Translations under genes and position numbers: made by a program
Shown here: piece by piece, positions 9,871 to 20,002 of the stretch
Layout: each line of letters begins with the position of its first letter
Position numbering within the stretch: the first letter of the stretch is position 1
Assembly: GCA_902586395.1 (NCBI GenBank)
Contig: CACIHL010000005.1
Span: forward strand, 1-34,284
Length of the DNA: 34,284 nucleotides
Reading direction: 5' to 3'
From: an uncultured Pelagibacteraceae bacterium
GTDB taxonomy: Bacteria; Pseudomonadota; Alphaproteobacteria; Pelagibacterales; Pelagibacteraceae
Notes under the pieces: model-generated
Databases searched by the model: none
The model's input: only the letters and a program-made list of their open reading frames with translations
What the model was told of the DNA's origin: nothing

Positions 9871-10122
9871 TTATTCGCCTAATATTTTCTTTTTAGCTGC
9901 AATAAACTCCTCATCACTCAGAATTTTATTTTCGTGTAATTCTTTTAATTCGTTAAGTTTTTTTATTAGGTCTTCTTGATTATCTAAACTGGTTTTATCA
10001 GAATTCTCTAAATCTTTATTAGCTTTTTTTGCTTCCATGCCAGTATTTATAGCTCTAAAAGCAAGATATAAAACAAAGCAAAAAATTAGACCGATTATAG
10101 TATAAACAACAGATATTATCAT
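9871..10122 (-). CDS. small membrane protein with SHOCT-like C-terminus
   Basis: N-terminal TM segment; C-terminal LIKKLNELKELHENKILSDEEFIAAKKKILGE matches the short C-terminal (SHOCT) pattern. Confidence 0.75.
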   Translation of the reverse strand: MIISVVYTIIGLIFCFVLYLAFRAINTGMEAKKANKDLENSDKTSLDNQEDLIKKLNELKELHENKILSDEEFIAAKKKILGE

Positions 10123-10131
10123 AAAGTAAAT

Positions 10132-11079
10132 CTACCCTTTTTTAGAATATTCTCCTTCATTTTTCCACATATAAGAATATTTATTTACTACTTCTTCAAA
10201 TCTTGATGAGCAATTAAATTCGAAATCATTATTGTTTTTGTATTTGCCAGATAGAACATTATCATATTTCAATAATCTAAGCTGATCATTTGTGATGAGT
10301 GGTTTAGGTAAAAGTTCAAAAATATAAGCAGTCATTCTAGCAACTGAGATTGGCATTGGGAGTAGTAGCCTTTTTTTTTCTATTAAAGAAAGAAGTTTTT
10401 CTAAAATTTCTTTAAAAGACATTTCCTCTGGTCCAGCGAATTCAATTATGTTTTCCTTAATATCATCAGTTATAATTTTAGTAATAGAATTTGTTAAATC
10501 TGAACAAAAAATAGGTCTAAACTTTGTTTTTCCATTGTAGTAAATTGGAAAAATAGGCAATAATCCCAGCAAAGTCATTAATTGGGTCGTAAAATTATCA
10601 TCGACCGAATATACTATTGAAGGTCTTACAATTACAGCCTTATCAAAGTTATTTAAAATTTCTTCTTCACCTTTTAATTTACTCTGAGCATAAGTTGAGT
10701 CTTTTGCATCTTCAATACCAAGAGCAGATAAGTGTACAAATTTTTCTAGTTTATAGGTCGATGCATACCTTGAAATCATTTTTGGAAATTCGACATGTAT
10801 GTTATTAAAATTATTCTTACCTTTTTCAAATAATATACCAATCAGGTTCACACATAAATCGGCTTTACTAAACAATTTTTCAATCAGTTCATGGTCAAAA
10901 ATACTTCCCTCAACTATTTCAAGATATCCAGGGTTGGCTTGTGTTTTAAGTATATAGCCCTTTTGATGAATATTTCTTGTTAATGCTGTTACTTTAATAT
11001 TATTTTTGGTTAAACTTCTAATCAAATTTCTCCCGATTTGACCAGAAGCGCCAAAAATTAGACAATTTTTTGGTTTCAT
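10132..11079 (-). CDS. NAD(P)-binding Rossmann protein, complex I NDUFA9/epimerase-like
   Basis: NCLIFGASGQIGRNLIRSL, VHLSALGI, YAQSKLKGEE, VIVRPSIVY, FRPIFCSDL. Confidence 0.87.
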   Translation of the reverse strand: MKPKNCLIFGASGQIGRNLIRSLTKNNIKVTALTRNIHQKGYILKTQANPGYLEIVEGSIFDHELIEKLFSKADLCVNLIGILFEKGKNNFNNIHVEFPKMISRYASTYKLEKFVHLSALGIEDAKDSTYAQSKLKGEEEILNNFDKAVIVRPSIVYSVDDNFTTQLMTLLGLLPIFPIYYNGKTKFRPIFCSDLTNSITKIITDDIKENIIEFAGPEEMSFKEILEKLLSLIEKKRLLLPMPISVARMTAYIFELLPKPLITNDQLRLLKYDNVLSGKYKNNNDFEFNCSSRFEEVVNKYSYMWKNEGEYSKKG

Positions 11080-11099
11080 ATATAAATAATTACAAGTTT

Positions 11100-11705
11100 A
11101 TGGATATAAAAGTTCACAAAACAGATTTACCAGAAGATCTCAATATTGGCAATAGGGTTGCTGTTGACTGCGAATTTATGGGATTGAATTTCCAAAGGGA
11201 CAAATTGTGCTTAGTACAAATTTCATCGGGCAATTCTGATGCGCACATAGTTCAACTTGACAGAAATGATTATAAAGCTCCTGTTTTAAAAAAAATATTA
11301 TCAGATAAATCAATTAAAAAGATTTTTCACTTTGCTAGAGCTGACCTTACTTTCATCAAAAAATATCTTATGATTGATGTTTATAATATTGAAGATACCA
11401 AACTTCAGTCAAAACTAGCAAGATCATATACTGAAAAACATGGTTTAAAAGATTTGATCAAAGAATTTGTTGGGGTCGATGTTAGCAAACAATATCAAAG
11501 TTCTGACTTTGGAGGAGAGCTATCTCAAGCTCAAATAAAATATTGTGCTAATGATGTTTTATATTTACATAAAATTAATGATGCTCTTACAAAAATATTA
11601 AAAAGAGAAAAAAGATATGATTTATACGAAGATTGTTTAAAGTTTATTAACACAAGAGTAAATTTAGATTTAGCGTCATTTTCAGATGATATTTGGTCAC
11701 ATTAA
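11100..11705 (+). CDS. rnd: ribonuclease D-like 3'-5' exonuclease
   Basis: VAVDCEFMGLNFQRDKLCLVQIS, KIFHFARADLTFI, NIEDTKLQSKLARSYTEKHGLKDL, YCANDVLYLHKI. Start set at ATG 11100 (MDIKVHKTDLPEDL). Confidence 0.9.
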   Translation: MDIKVHKTDLPEDLNIGNRVAVDCEFMGLNFQRDKLCLVQISSGNSDAHIVQLDRNDYKAPVLKKILSDKSIKKIFHFARADLTFIKKYLMIDVYNIEDTKLQSKLARSYTEKHGLKDLIKEFVGVDVSKQYQSSDFGGELSQAQIKYCANDVLYLHKINDALTKILKREKRYDLYEDCLKFINTRVNLDLASFSDDIWSH

Positions 11706-12685
11706 TGAAAAAAGATATTTATAAAATGATAGCTAAAGAGGTAATTAATACCGAAATAGTTTCCTTAAATAAATTAAAAAATTCCTTAGATAAAAACTTT
11801 AAAAAAACCGTTGAAAGAATATTAAACTGTAAAAAAGGGAAGGTAATTTTATCTGGAGTCGGAAAATCAGGAATTATCGCAAAAAAGATAGCTTCCACTT
11901 TAGCTTCAGTTGGAACCCCGTCTTTTTTTGTTGATGCGAGCTCTTGTTCTCATGGTGATTTAGGTCAAATTAGTACAAATGATATATTAATACTAATTAG
12001 CAATAGTGGCGAGTCCACAGAGTTAAAAAATATTATTCAATTTGCAAACAGAAATAGAGGTATCACATTGATAGGTATAGTTTCAAAAAAAAATTCATTA
12101 CTATACCGAGCATCCGACATTAAAATATTAACACCAGAAGTAAAAGAAGCTGGTCCAGGTGGAATAGTTCCTACTTCTTCGACAATTGTACAACTAGCAA
12201 TAGGTGATGCAATTGCAATAGCAACAATGAAACAGAAGAAGTTTGGTCAAAAAGATTTTAAAAAATTTCACCCTTCAGGCAGTTTAGGGTCAAGGTTAAA
12301 ATCCGTAGAAGACCTGATGTTAACAGGTAAGAAAATTCCATTTATTAATGAAAATTCTAATATGAGTAGTGCATTAAAATTTATTTCTCGAAAAAAACTT
12401 GGTGTTTTAGTCGCGCGAAATAGCAAAAAAAAAACTACTGGAATTATCACGGATGGGCAAATAAGACGTACAAGTGAAAAAAAAGGTGATCTAAAACAAC
12501 TAAAGGTAAGAGATGTAATGACAAAAAATCCAATTTCGGTTGAATCTAATGTTTTGGCAGCTAAAGCTTTATCTTTAATGAATTCAAAAAGAATTACTTT
12601 TTTATGTGTTCACCGAAAGAAATATAAAAATAAAACAATTGGTGTTCTTCATATACACAATATTTTGGAGAGTAATATTCAATGA
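11705..12685 (+). CDS. kdsD: arabinose-5-phosphate isomerase (SIS plus CBS domains)
   Basis: VILSGVGKSGIIAKKIASTLASVGTPSFFVDASSCSHGDLG, ISNSGES, HPSGSLGSRL, CBS repeats. Start set at MKKDIYKMIAKE. Confidence 0.93.
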   Translation: MKKDIYKMIAKEVINTEIVSLNKLKNSLDKNFKKTVERILNCKKGKVILSGVGKSGIIAKKIASTLASVGTPSFFVDASSCSHGDLGQISTNDILILISNSGESTELKNIIQFANRNRGITLIGIVSKKNSLLYRASDIKILTPEVKEAGPGGIVPTSSTIVQLAIGDAIAIATMKQKKFGQKDFKKFHPSGSLGSRLKSVEDLMLTGKKIPFINENSNMSSALKFISRKKLGVLVARNSKKKTTGIITDGQIRRTSEKKGDLKQLKVRDVMTKNPISVESNVLAAKALSLMNSKRITFLCVHRKKYKNKTIGVLHIHNILESNIQ

Positions 12686-13269
12686 CAAAAAAATTTTATA
12701 TTCAATTTTTTTTAATAGTTATCTTTTTTATTATTTCACTAGGGCTTTTTTTAAAATATTTTAAAAAATCTACTTTAAGTAGTGGTCTTATAACTAGCTT
12801 TGAAAAACCTCTCACAAATGAAAGTTTAATAGAGGACCTAAAATATTCTTCAACTGATAAAGAGGGGAATGAGTACAAAATAGAGGCAAAAAAAGGCAAT
12901 ATTGATAAAAATGATCCCGATATACTTTACTTGGAAAATGTCGATGCTTTAATTTCTTTAAATAATTCCGAGTTTATATCAATCTCTTCCAAGTTTGCTA
13001 AGTACAATACGAAAAATTATGATACGTTATTTAATAATTCCGTTTCTGTTGATTATGGAGAACATTTTTTGAAAAGTGAATTTTTAGATTTGTCTTTTGA
13101 AAAAAATTTAGTTTCTATATATGATAATGTTCGTTATTTGGGTGGGATTTCGTCCTTAAGTGCTGACAGAGCTGAAATCGATATATTAAGCAAAAAAACT
13201 AAGATTTTTATGGAAAATTCTAATAAAAAAGTTCAAATAAATAGTAAATCAAAAAATGGCAATAATTAA
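12682..13269 (+). CDS. lptC: LPS export protein LptC-like
   Basis: Single N-terminal TM plus beta-rich OstA-like domain (KYSSTDKEGNEYKIEAKKGN...); directly between kdsD and lptB. Confidence 0.8.
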   Translation: MTKKFYIQFFLIVIFFIISLGLFLKYFKKSTLSSGLITSFEKPLTNESLIEDLKYSSTDKEGNEYKIEAKKGNIDKNDPDILYLENVDALISLNNSEFISISSKFAKYNTKNYDTLFNNSVSVDYGEHFLKSEFLDLSFEKNLVSIYDNVRYLGGISSLSADRAEIDILSKKTKIFMENSNKKVQINSKSKNGNN

Positions 13270-14032
13270 AAAATTTAGGATTAAAAGTTTTAAGCAAAAA
13301 AAATCAATTTTGAAATTAGACAATGTTTCACTGTCCTTTGGAAAAAGGCAGATTTTGGAAAATATTAATTTTGAAATTAATAAAGGAGAAATTTTCGGAA
13401 TGCTTGGCCCTAATGGAGTTGGAAAATCAACAATTTTTAATCTTATAACTGGTCTTATTTCACCTGAGAAAGGATCAATTTTTATTAGTGGTGAAAAAGT
13501 TAATAATTTTCCAATATTTCTTAGAACTACCAGATTTAAAATAGGTTATGTGCCGCAATATGGTGGTTATTTTTATGATCTCTCTTTATTTGAAAACTTA
13601 AAAGCTGTTGGTGAAGTTTTAATCGAAAACCCAAGAGATAGGATTGAAAAAATAAACTATCTTACTTCAAAATTTGATCTTGAGTCTATAAGAGATATTA
13701 AAGCAAAGTTTCTATCAGGAGGACAGAAGAAAAAACTAGTAATTGCAATGGCTCTTCTTGGAAATCCCGAGCTATTACTGCTAGATGAATGTTTTGCAGC
13801 TTTAGATGTAATGACAATTAAAATGTTGCAGCAAATAATAGTCAATCTTCAATCTGAAAACAGAATAACGATTTGCATATGTGACCATCAAGCACGAGAT
13901 CTCTTATCTTGTGTGGATGTAGCAATAGTTTTATCAGATGGTAAAGTAATTGCAAAAGGTACGCCTTCAGAGTTAGTAAAAAATCCCAATGCTCAAACTG
14001 CATATTTTGGTGACTCTTTCAAATTTAATTAA
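13256..14032 (+). CDS. lptB: LPS export ABC transporter ATP-binding protein
   Basis: GMLGPNGVGKSTIFNLITGLISPEKG, GYVPQYGGYFYDLSLFENL, LSGGQKKKLVIAMALLGNPELLLLDECFAALD, ICICDHQARDLL. Confidence 0.9.
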   Translation: MAIIKKFRIKSFKQKKSILKLDNVSLSFGKRQILENINFEINKGEIFGMLGPNGVGKSTIFNLITGLISPEKGSIFISGEKVNNFPIFLRTTRFKIGYVPQYGGYFYDLSLFENLKAVGEVLIENPRDRIEKINYLTSKFDLESIRDIKAKFLSGGQKKKLVIAMALLGNPELLLLDECFAALDVMTIKMLQQIIVNLQSENRITICICDHQARDLLSCVDVAIVLSDGKVIAKGTPSELVKNPNAQTAYFGDSFKFN

Positions 14033-14038
14033 TAATTG

Positions 14039-15376
14039 ATGGGAAAAAAACTATTTATAAAACACAGACACAACTCTTTCAATCAAACAGTATTAGTCGA
14101 TGGTGATAAAAGTATTTCAATAAGGGCTCTGTTACTTGCAACCCAAGCTCACGGCAAAACTTTAATAGAAAATATTTTATTATCTGAGGATATAATCAAT
14201 TCAATTAATTGCTTAAAAAAATTAGGTATTAAAGTTAATTTAAACAAAAAAAAATGCTATGTATTTGGAAATGGCATTAATGGATTTAATTATAAAAAAA
14301 ATATTGTCTTAGATGCTGGAAACTCTGGAACATTTGCAAGATTAGTCTTGGGACTTTTAATAAAATCTCCTTACTACATTAAGTTGATAGGTGACAAAAG
14401 TTTATCTCGAAGAGATTTTGGAAGAGTTATTTTGCCCCTTCGGGAGATTGGTGCAAACTTCAAGGTAGGTATAAAAAAAACTTTGCCAATAAAAATCATA
14501 GGTACTAACTCAGTAAATCCAATACGTTATTTTGAAAACAGAGGATCGGCACAGTGTAAAAGTGCGGTCATGTTAGCAGCATTAAATTCGCCAGGACAAA
14601 CTATAATTAACGCGAAGAAATCTCGAGATCATACTGAAAATATTTTTAAACATTTGGGTATACCTATTTCTATTCATAAAAAAAAGAATACTGATGAGAT
14701 AAAAATAAATGGCCAAAAAAATTTTAAATCTTTCAACTACACTGTTCCCTCTGATCCAAGTTCCTGTGCATTTTTAATTGTATTAACACTTTTATCAAAA
14801 AATTGTGAATTAAAAATTAAGGACGTGAATGTAAACCAATCCAGAATTGGATTTATTAAAATTTTAAATCAAATGGGAGCTAATATTAAAATTAAGAATA
14901 TCAAAGAAAGATATGGCGAAAAACGAGCAGATATTCAAGTTAAAAGTCAATCAAATTTAAAAAAGATTAATTGTCCTTCAAGACTTAATAGTAATTTGAT
15001 TGATGAATTTCTAATAATATTTCTTGTTGCTGCAAAAGCCCAAGGGATATCAAGTTTTTCAAAACTCGATGAGCTCGATAAAAAAGAAAGTCCTAGATTA
15101 AAATTAGGATCAAAATTGTTAAATCAAATAGGGATAAGAACTATATTAAAAAAAAACTCAATAAAAATTTTTGGAAATCCCAAAATAAAGATAGAAAGAT
15201 CAATAAACATAAGCCAATATTATAAAGATCACAGAATATTTATGACTTCGGTAGTTGCAGCTTGTACATTTGGTGGTAATTGGAGAATTAATGATCCAGA
15301 TTCTTATAAAAGTTCATTTCCCTCTTTTTTAAAAATTTTAAAAGAATTAGGTTATAAATTTAAAATTACTAAATAG
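14039..15376 (+). CDS. aroA: 3-phosphoshikimate 1-carboxyvinyltransferase (EPSP synthase)
   Basis: VDGDKSISIRALLLA, DAGNSGTFARLVLGLL, GDKSLSRRDFGRVILPL, ALNSPGQTII, SRDHTENIF, FLIIFLVAAKAQG. ATG start at 14039. Confidence 0.93.
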   Translation: MGKKLFIKHRHNSFNQTVLVDGDKSISIRALLLATQAHGKTLIENILLSEDIINSINCLKKLGIKVNLNKKKCYVFGNGINGFNYKKNIVLDAGNSGTFARLVLGLLIKSPYYIKLIGDKSLSRRDFGRVILPLREIGANFKVGIKKTLPIKIIGTNSVNPIRYFENRGSAQCKSAVMLAALNSPGQTIINAKKSRDHTENIFKHLGIPISIHKKKNTDEIKINGQKNFKSFNYTVPSDPSSCAFLIVLTLLSKNCELKIKDVNVNQSRIGFIKILNQMGANIKIKNIKERYGEKRADIQVKSQSNLKKINCPSRLNSNLIDEFLIIFLVAAKAQGISSFSKLDELDKKESPRLKLGSKLLNQIGIRTILKKNSIKIFGNPKIKIERSINISQYYKDHRIFMTSVVAACTFGGNWRINDPDSYKSSFPSFLKILKELGYKFKITK

Positions 15377-15484
15377 ATCTCATCTTAAATCTTAAAAAAA
15401 CCTCTAATATCTTTAATTGAAACAACTATTTGTGACTTGATTAATTCTTTTTTTTTATCTAAAACATCGAGATTTTTAAAAATT

Positions 15485-17212
15485 ATGGAAATATTTAAAA
15501 GCGTTAAAACTGAAGCATCTAAAGAATTTGAAAAATTACTAGATTCTCAATTTTCAAAAACTCAAAGTCTGGTTGAAGGTAAAATAATTGAAGGTGTGAT
15601 AACTAAAATAACGGAAAAGTTTGTTTTTTTGGACTGTGGTTTAAAATCCGAACCAATAATAGATTTGAACGAATTAAAGGCGATTGGACTTGAAAAAAAA
15701 ATTATAATTGGTGGAAAAATTCCAGTTTTGTTAGAAAGACTTGAGGACAAAAATGGTGAAATTGTTGTTTCAGCAAGTAAAGCTCAAAAAATTAAAGGTT
15801 GGGATGTTTTAGTTAAAGCATTTGAAAAAAACGAGCCCATAATAGGTAAAATTACAAGTAAGTGTAAAGGTGGAGTAATCGTTGAACATGTAGATACAGG
15901 CTCTTTGATGTTTTGTCCGGGATCCCAAATTTCTGATACACCCTTAAAAGATATCTCTCATTTAATGAATGAGCCACAAAAGTTCGCTTTAATAAAGATG
16001 GATAAAATAAGGGGCAATGCATGTGTTTCACGAAGACAAATAATTTCATCAAGTAAGAAAGAGGACAAAGCAAAGATTATTGAAAAATATAAAGTTGGTG
16101 ACATTATTAAAAATGCAATAGTAAAAGGATATAGTTCTTTTGGATGTTTTTTTAATGTTAATAATGAAATTGATTGTCTTGTACATTTACAAGAGATTAG
16201 CTACTCAAGAGTAAATCACCCTGAGGAAATTTTTACAATTGGTGATAAACATGATCTACTGGTTATTTCTGTTGATAAGGAAAAGCTACAAGTTGGATGC
16301 TCAATTAAACAGCTATCCCCTGATCCGTTTGAAAAAATTACGAACTATGAATTGAATAAAAAGTATGAGGTCAAAGTAATTAAACTTATGGACTTTGGCG
16401 CATTCTGCGAATTAGAACCCGGGCTGACCACACTCTTGCACTCAAGTGAAATTAGCTGGACAAGAAAAAACGTATCTCCTAAAAAAACTTTTAAAGTTGG
16501 AGATAAAATCATGTGCGTGATAACCGAAATTGATAAAGAAAAAAGAAGGATTGCGATATCTCATAAACTAACAATTGATAATCCTTATAAAGTTTTAAAT
16601 GAAAAGAATCCAGTCGGAAGCACGATTGAGGGAACGGTAAGTAGCTCAAATGATTATGCAATTTATCTAAAGCTTGATGGTTACGATATAGATGCGTTTC
16701 TGCATTGTAATGATCTTAGTTACACAAAGGATCCAGAGACAGAGTTAAAAAATTATAAAATCGGAGACAAAATAAAAGTTAAAGTTTTAGAAATCAAAGA
16801 TGATCAACAGAAGGTAAGAGTTGGCTTAAAGCAAACTCAAAAAGATCCTTTTGATTATTTCAAAGATAAAAAAATAAATGAAACTATCACTGTAAAAATT
16901 ATATCATCTGACAGCAAAGGTCTGACAGTTCAGCCAGAGGGTTGTGATATGAACATTTTGATAAAAAAATCTCAAATAGCCGTAAGTGCTAGTGATGCTC
17001 GGCCATCAAGATTTGTTGGTGGTGAAAGAATAGACTGTGCTATAGCTGATGTAAGTTTAGAGAAGAGAAAAGTATCTTTAAGTATTAAACTTCTTGAAGA
17101 AATTCAAAATAAAGAAGCGGTAACTAAGTTTAGCTCCCCACTATCTGGAAAAAATCTACCTTTTTCAACTTTATCTGATAAACTAAAAAAAAAAGATAAA
17201 GAAAAAAAGTAG
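15485..17212 (+). CDS. rpsA: 30S ribosomal protein S1
   Basis: Multiple S1 repeats (VIKLMDFGAFCELEPGLTTLLHSSEISWTRKNVSPKKTFKVGD). Start placed at MEIFKSVKTEASKEFEKLL. Confidence 0.95.
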   Translation: MEIFKSVKTEASKEFEKLLDSQFSKTQSLVEGKIIEGVITKITEKFVFLDCGLKSEPIIDLNELKAIGLEKKIIIGGKIPVLLERLEDKNGEIVVSASKAQKIKGWDVLVKAFEKNEPIIGKITSKCKGGVIVEHVDTGSLMFCPGSQISDTPLKDISHLMNEPQKFALIKMDKIRGNACVSRRQIISSSKKEDKAKIIEKYKVGDIIKNAIVKGYSSFGCFFNVNNEIDCLVHLQEISYSRVNHPEEIFTIGDKHDLLVISVDKEKLQVGCSIKQLSPDPFEKITNYELNKKYEVKVIKLMDFGAFCELEPGLTTLLHSSEISWTRKNVSPKKTFKVGDKIMCVITEIDKEKRRIAISHKLTIDNPYKVLNEKNPVGSTIEGTVSSSNDYAIYLKLDGYDIDAFLHCNDLSYTKDPETELKNYKIGDKIKVKVLEIKDDQQKVRVGLKQTQKDPFDYFKDKKINETITVKIISSDSKGLTVQPEGCDMNILIKKSQIAVSASDARPSRFVGGERIDCAIADVSLEKRKVSLSIKLLEEIQNKEAVTKFSSPLSGKNLPFSTLSDKLKKKDKEKK

Positions 17213-17223
17213 GTTAAAAAAAA

Positions 17224-17511
17224 TTGCCGGCAACTAAATCAGATTTAGTAAAACAATTATCAAAAAGTTATCCTAACTTATTAAAAAAAGATTTGGAAAA
17301 ATTTTTTGATGTTTTTATAAACGAAATCAAAATAGCTTTAAAAAATGATGAAAGAGTTGAGCTTCGAGGATGGGGTGTTTTTTCTACTAAAAATCAAAAA
17401 AGCAAAATCTCAAGAAATCCAAAAACTGGAGAGAAAGTAATAGTTAATGAAAAAAAAAGTATTAACTTCAAAATGTCAAAAGATCTTTTTAATGAGATAA
17501 ATGATGAATAA
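17224..17511 (+). CDS. ihfB: integration host factor beta subunit (HU/IHF family), TTG start
   Basis: ATKSDLVKQLSKSYPNLLKKDLEKFFDVF, LRGWGVFSTKNQKSKISRNPKTGEKV; follows rpsA. Confidence 0.9.
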   Translation: MPATKSDLVKQLSKSYPNLLKKDLEKFFDVFINEIKIALKNDERVELRGWGVFSTKNQKSKISRNPKTGEKVIVNEKKSINFKMSKDLFNEINDE

Positions 17512-18178
17512 AAAAAAAATATTTATTGCCGTTGACACAAACGATATCCCTGTAGCAAAGAAAATAATAAGAAATACACAAACAAATAAAATTAAAGTTG
17601 GCTATAAGTTCGGTCTTGAGTTTTTTTACTCAAAAGATGGTAGAAGATTTCTCTCAGATTTAAAAAAACAAACAATATTCTTAGACTTAAAACTTAACGA
17701 TATCCCTAATACTGTGAGATCAGCAATGAGGTCATTGAAATATTTAAAGATCTCTTATTTAACTGTTCATCTAAGTTCAGGACTAAGTGCCTTAAAAGCT
17801 CTAAAAAGAGAGGGTAAGAGAATAAAAATTACTGGAGTAACAACTTTAACTTCTTTAGACAACAAGGATTTGAAAGAAATTGGTTATACCAAAAAGGTAA
17901 ATGAATTGGTAATGCATCAAGCCAAGCTAGCTAAAAAAGCAAAATTAGATGCAATAGTTTGTAGTGGACATGAAATAAAGTCTGTGAAGAAGGTATTTAA
18001 AAAGGAGATAATTACACCTGGAATAAAAATTCAAAATACTACTAATGATCAGAAAAGAATTATGAAACCTAATGATGCTTTTGCAGCAGGAAGTGATTGG
18101 TTAGTAATCGGGAGATCAATTACAAAAGGAAATATTAAAAAAAATTTTCAAAATCTGTTAAAAATTTTAGAGGATTGA
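17504..18178 (+). CDS. pyrF: orotidine 5'-phosphate decarboxylase
   Basis: IFIAVDTND, KVGYKFGLEFF, FLDLKLNDIPNTVRSAM, GVTTLTS, ITPGIKI, WLVIGRSIT. Confidence 0.94.
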   Translation: MNKKKIFIAVDTNDIPVAKKIIRNTQTNKIKVGYKFGLEFFYSKDGRRFLSDLKKQTIFLDLKLNDIPNTVRSAMRSLKYLKISYLTVHLSSGLSALKALKREGKRIKITGVTTLTSLDNKDLKEIGYTKKVNELVMHQAKLAKKAKLDAIVCSGHEIKSVKKVFKKEIITPGIKIQNTTNDQKRIMKPNDAFAAGSDWLVIGRSITKGNIKKNFQNLLKILED

Positions 18179-18795
18179 TGCAATCTAAGATTTGTGGAGT
18201 CAAAGATAGTAAAACATTAAATTTTTTAATAAATTATATATATCCTCCAGAATTAATTGGTTTTATTTGTAATTATCCAAAATCTAAAAGATTTATTGAT
18301 ATAAAGTCTCTTCAAAAACTCATAAAAGTTGATAATAAAAAATCACAATTTGTATCCGTCTTAGTCAAGCCTGATAAGTTTATATTGGATGAGATGCAGA
18401 AACTAAACTTTGAGTATTTTCAGATTTATGATTGTACCCCTGATGAAATAAAATTGATTAAAAAGAAATACAACAAAAAGATTATTTCTGCAATTACTGT
18501 CGAGACAAAAGAGGATATTCTTAAATATAAGAAATACGAAGATTGTTCTGATATAATATTATTTGACAGTAAGGGGTATGAAAAATCATTAGAATTTGAC
18601 CACGCTTTAATGGAAAATGTGCCGGTCAATGTTAATAGGATGATAGCTGGAAACATTAAACACAACGATAATCTTGATAAGTTTATGAAAATTTGTAATT
18701 ATATTGATATATCTGGGGGCGTAGAGACATCTGGATTAAAAGATATTTCTAAAGTAAAAATTTTCTTAGACAACGTTAAAAAATTAAATGATTAA
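18178..18795 (+). CDS. trpF: phosphoribosylanthranilate isomerase-like protein
   Basis: SKICGVKDSKTL, IGFICNYPKSKRFI, AGNIKHNDNLDKF, DISGGVETSGLKD; precedes trpBA. Some motifs are divergent. Confidence 0.83.
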   Translation: MQSKICGVKDSKTLNFLINYIYPPELIGFICNYPKSKRFIDIKSLQKLIKVDNKKSQFVSVLVKPDKFILDEMQKLNFEYFQIYDCTPDEIKLIKKKYNKKIISAITVETKEDILKYKKYEDCSDIILFDSKGYEKSLEFDHALMENVPVNVNRMIAGNIKHNDNLDKFMKICNYIDISGGVETSGLKDISKVKIFLDNVKKLND

Positions 18796-20002
18796 ATTAA
18801 AGAAAAAGATCCCTCTTATTGACCAGCACGATAAGTTTGGATTTTATGGGGATAAATTTGGTGGAAACTATTGTGCAGAGACAATGCGAAAACCCATTGA
18901 GGATTTATCTAAGCTTTTTGAAAAATTAAGAAAAGATAGAAAATTTCTTAAAAAAAGGGATCATTATTTTAAACATTATCTTGGAGGTGAAACACCCTTT
19001 TTTAAATTAGAAAATTTAACTAGACATTTAGGTGGGGCACAAATTTGGTGTAAAGACGTATCAGCTATAAATGGTGACGCGCACAAAGCATATCATGCAA
19101 CTGTGAATGCTTTAATTTGTAAAGAAAGTGGTAAACGCTACATAGCAGGAGATACCGGTGCCGGAATGTTCGGAAAAAATCTTGCGATGGCAGCAAAAAA
19201 AATGAATTTAAAGTGCAAAATTTTTATGGGAACAAAGGATATTTCTAGACAAGCACCTAATGTAAAATTCATGCGTGACGCAGGTGCTGAAGTTGTGCCA
19301 GTTGACTCAGGATCAAAGACTTTGGTGGACGCTGTTTCTGAGTGTATGCGCCACTATGTTTCAAACTGTGATAATACCCATCTTGCTGTGGGCTCAGCAA
19401 TAGGGTGTAATATTTTTTTGAAGATTTGTGCATGGTCAACTTCTCAAATTTCTAGAGAATTAAAAAAACAATTAATTAAAGAGTTTGGTGAAATACCAAA
19501 ACTTAAATTAATCAATGTCATAGGTGGGGGAAGTAGCGCTCTAGGATTTTGGAATGAGTTTATAGATCACGACAAAAAACATGTTGAGCTAATTGGTGTT
19601 GAGGCAAAGTATGCTGCACCTCTATCTACAAATGCAAAAGTCGCTATTTTACATGGAGCTGCACAATATTGTTTGACTGATAAAGAAGGTCAAATAGCAG
19701 AAACCCATTCATTAAGTGCAGGTTTAGATTATCCAGGTTCGAGTCCCTTACATGGATTGTTAAAAGACTCTGGAAGAGCGCGATACACTAATGCTTCAGA
19801 TAAAGAAGCATTAGCTGCTTTCAAGTTAATTACTAAATTAGAAGATATAAGACCAAGTTTGGAACCAGCGCATGCATGGAGTGAATGCATTCGTTTAGCT
19901 CCAAAATTGAAAAAAAGTGATGTGATTGTAGTCAACAATTGTGGAAAAGGCTACAAAGATAAAAAAATTTATATTGAGCAATTAGGATATTATCCCAAAT
20001 GA
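18788..20002 (+). CDS. trpB: tryptophan synthase beta chain family, divergent
   Basis: GDAHKAYHA lysine motif, DTGAGMFGKNLA, MGTKDISRQAPNVKFMRDAGAEVVPV, GGGSSALGFW, THSLSAGLDYPG; located between trpF and trpA. Confidence 0.85.
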   Translation: MIKLKKKIPLIDQHDKFGFYGDKFGGNYCAETMRKPIEDLSKLFEKLRKDRKFLKKRDHYFKHYLGGETPFFKLENLTRHLGGAQIWCKDVSAINGDAHKAYHATVNALICKESGKRYIAGDTGAGMFGKNLAMAAKKMNLKCKIFMGTKDISRQAPNVKFMRDAGAEVVPVDSGSKTLVDAVSECMRHYVSNCDNTHLAVGSAIGCNIFLKICAWSTSQISRELKKQLIKEFGEIPKLKLINVIGGGSSALGFWNEFIDHDKKHVELIGVEAKYAAPLSTNAKVAILHGAAQYCLTDKEGQIAETHSLSAGLDYPGSSPLHGLLKDSGRARYTNASDKEALAAFKLITKLEDIRPSLEPAHAWSECIRLAPKLKKSDVIVVNNCGKGYKDKKIYIEQLGYYPK

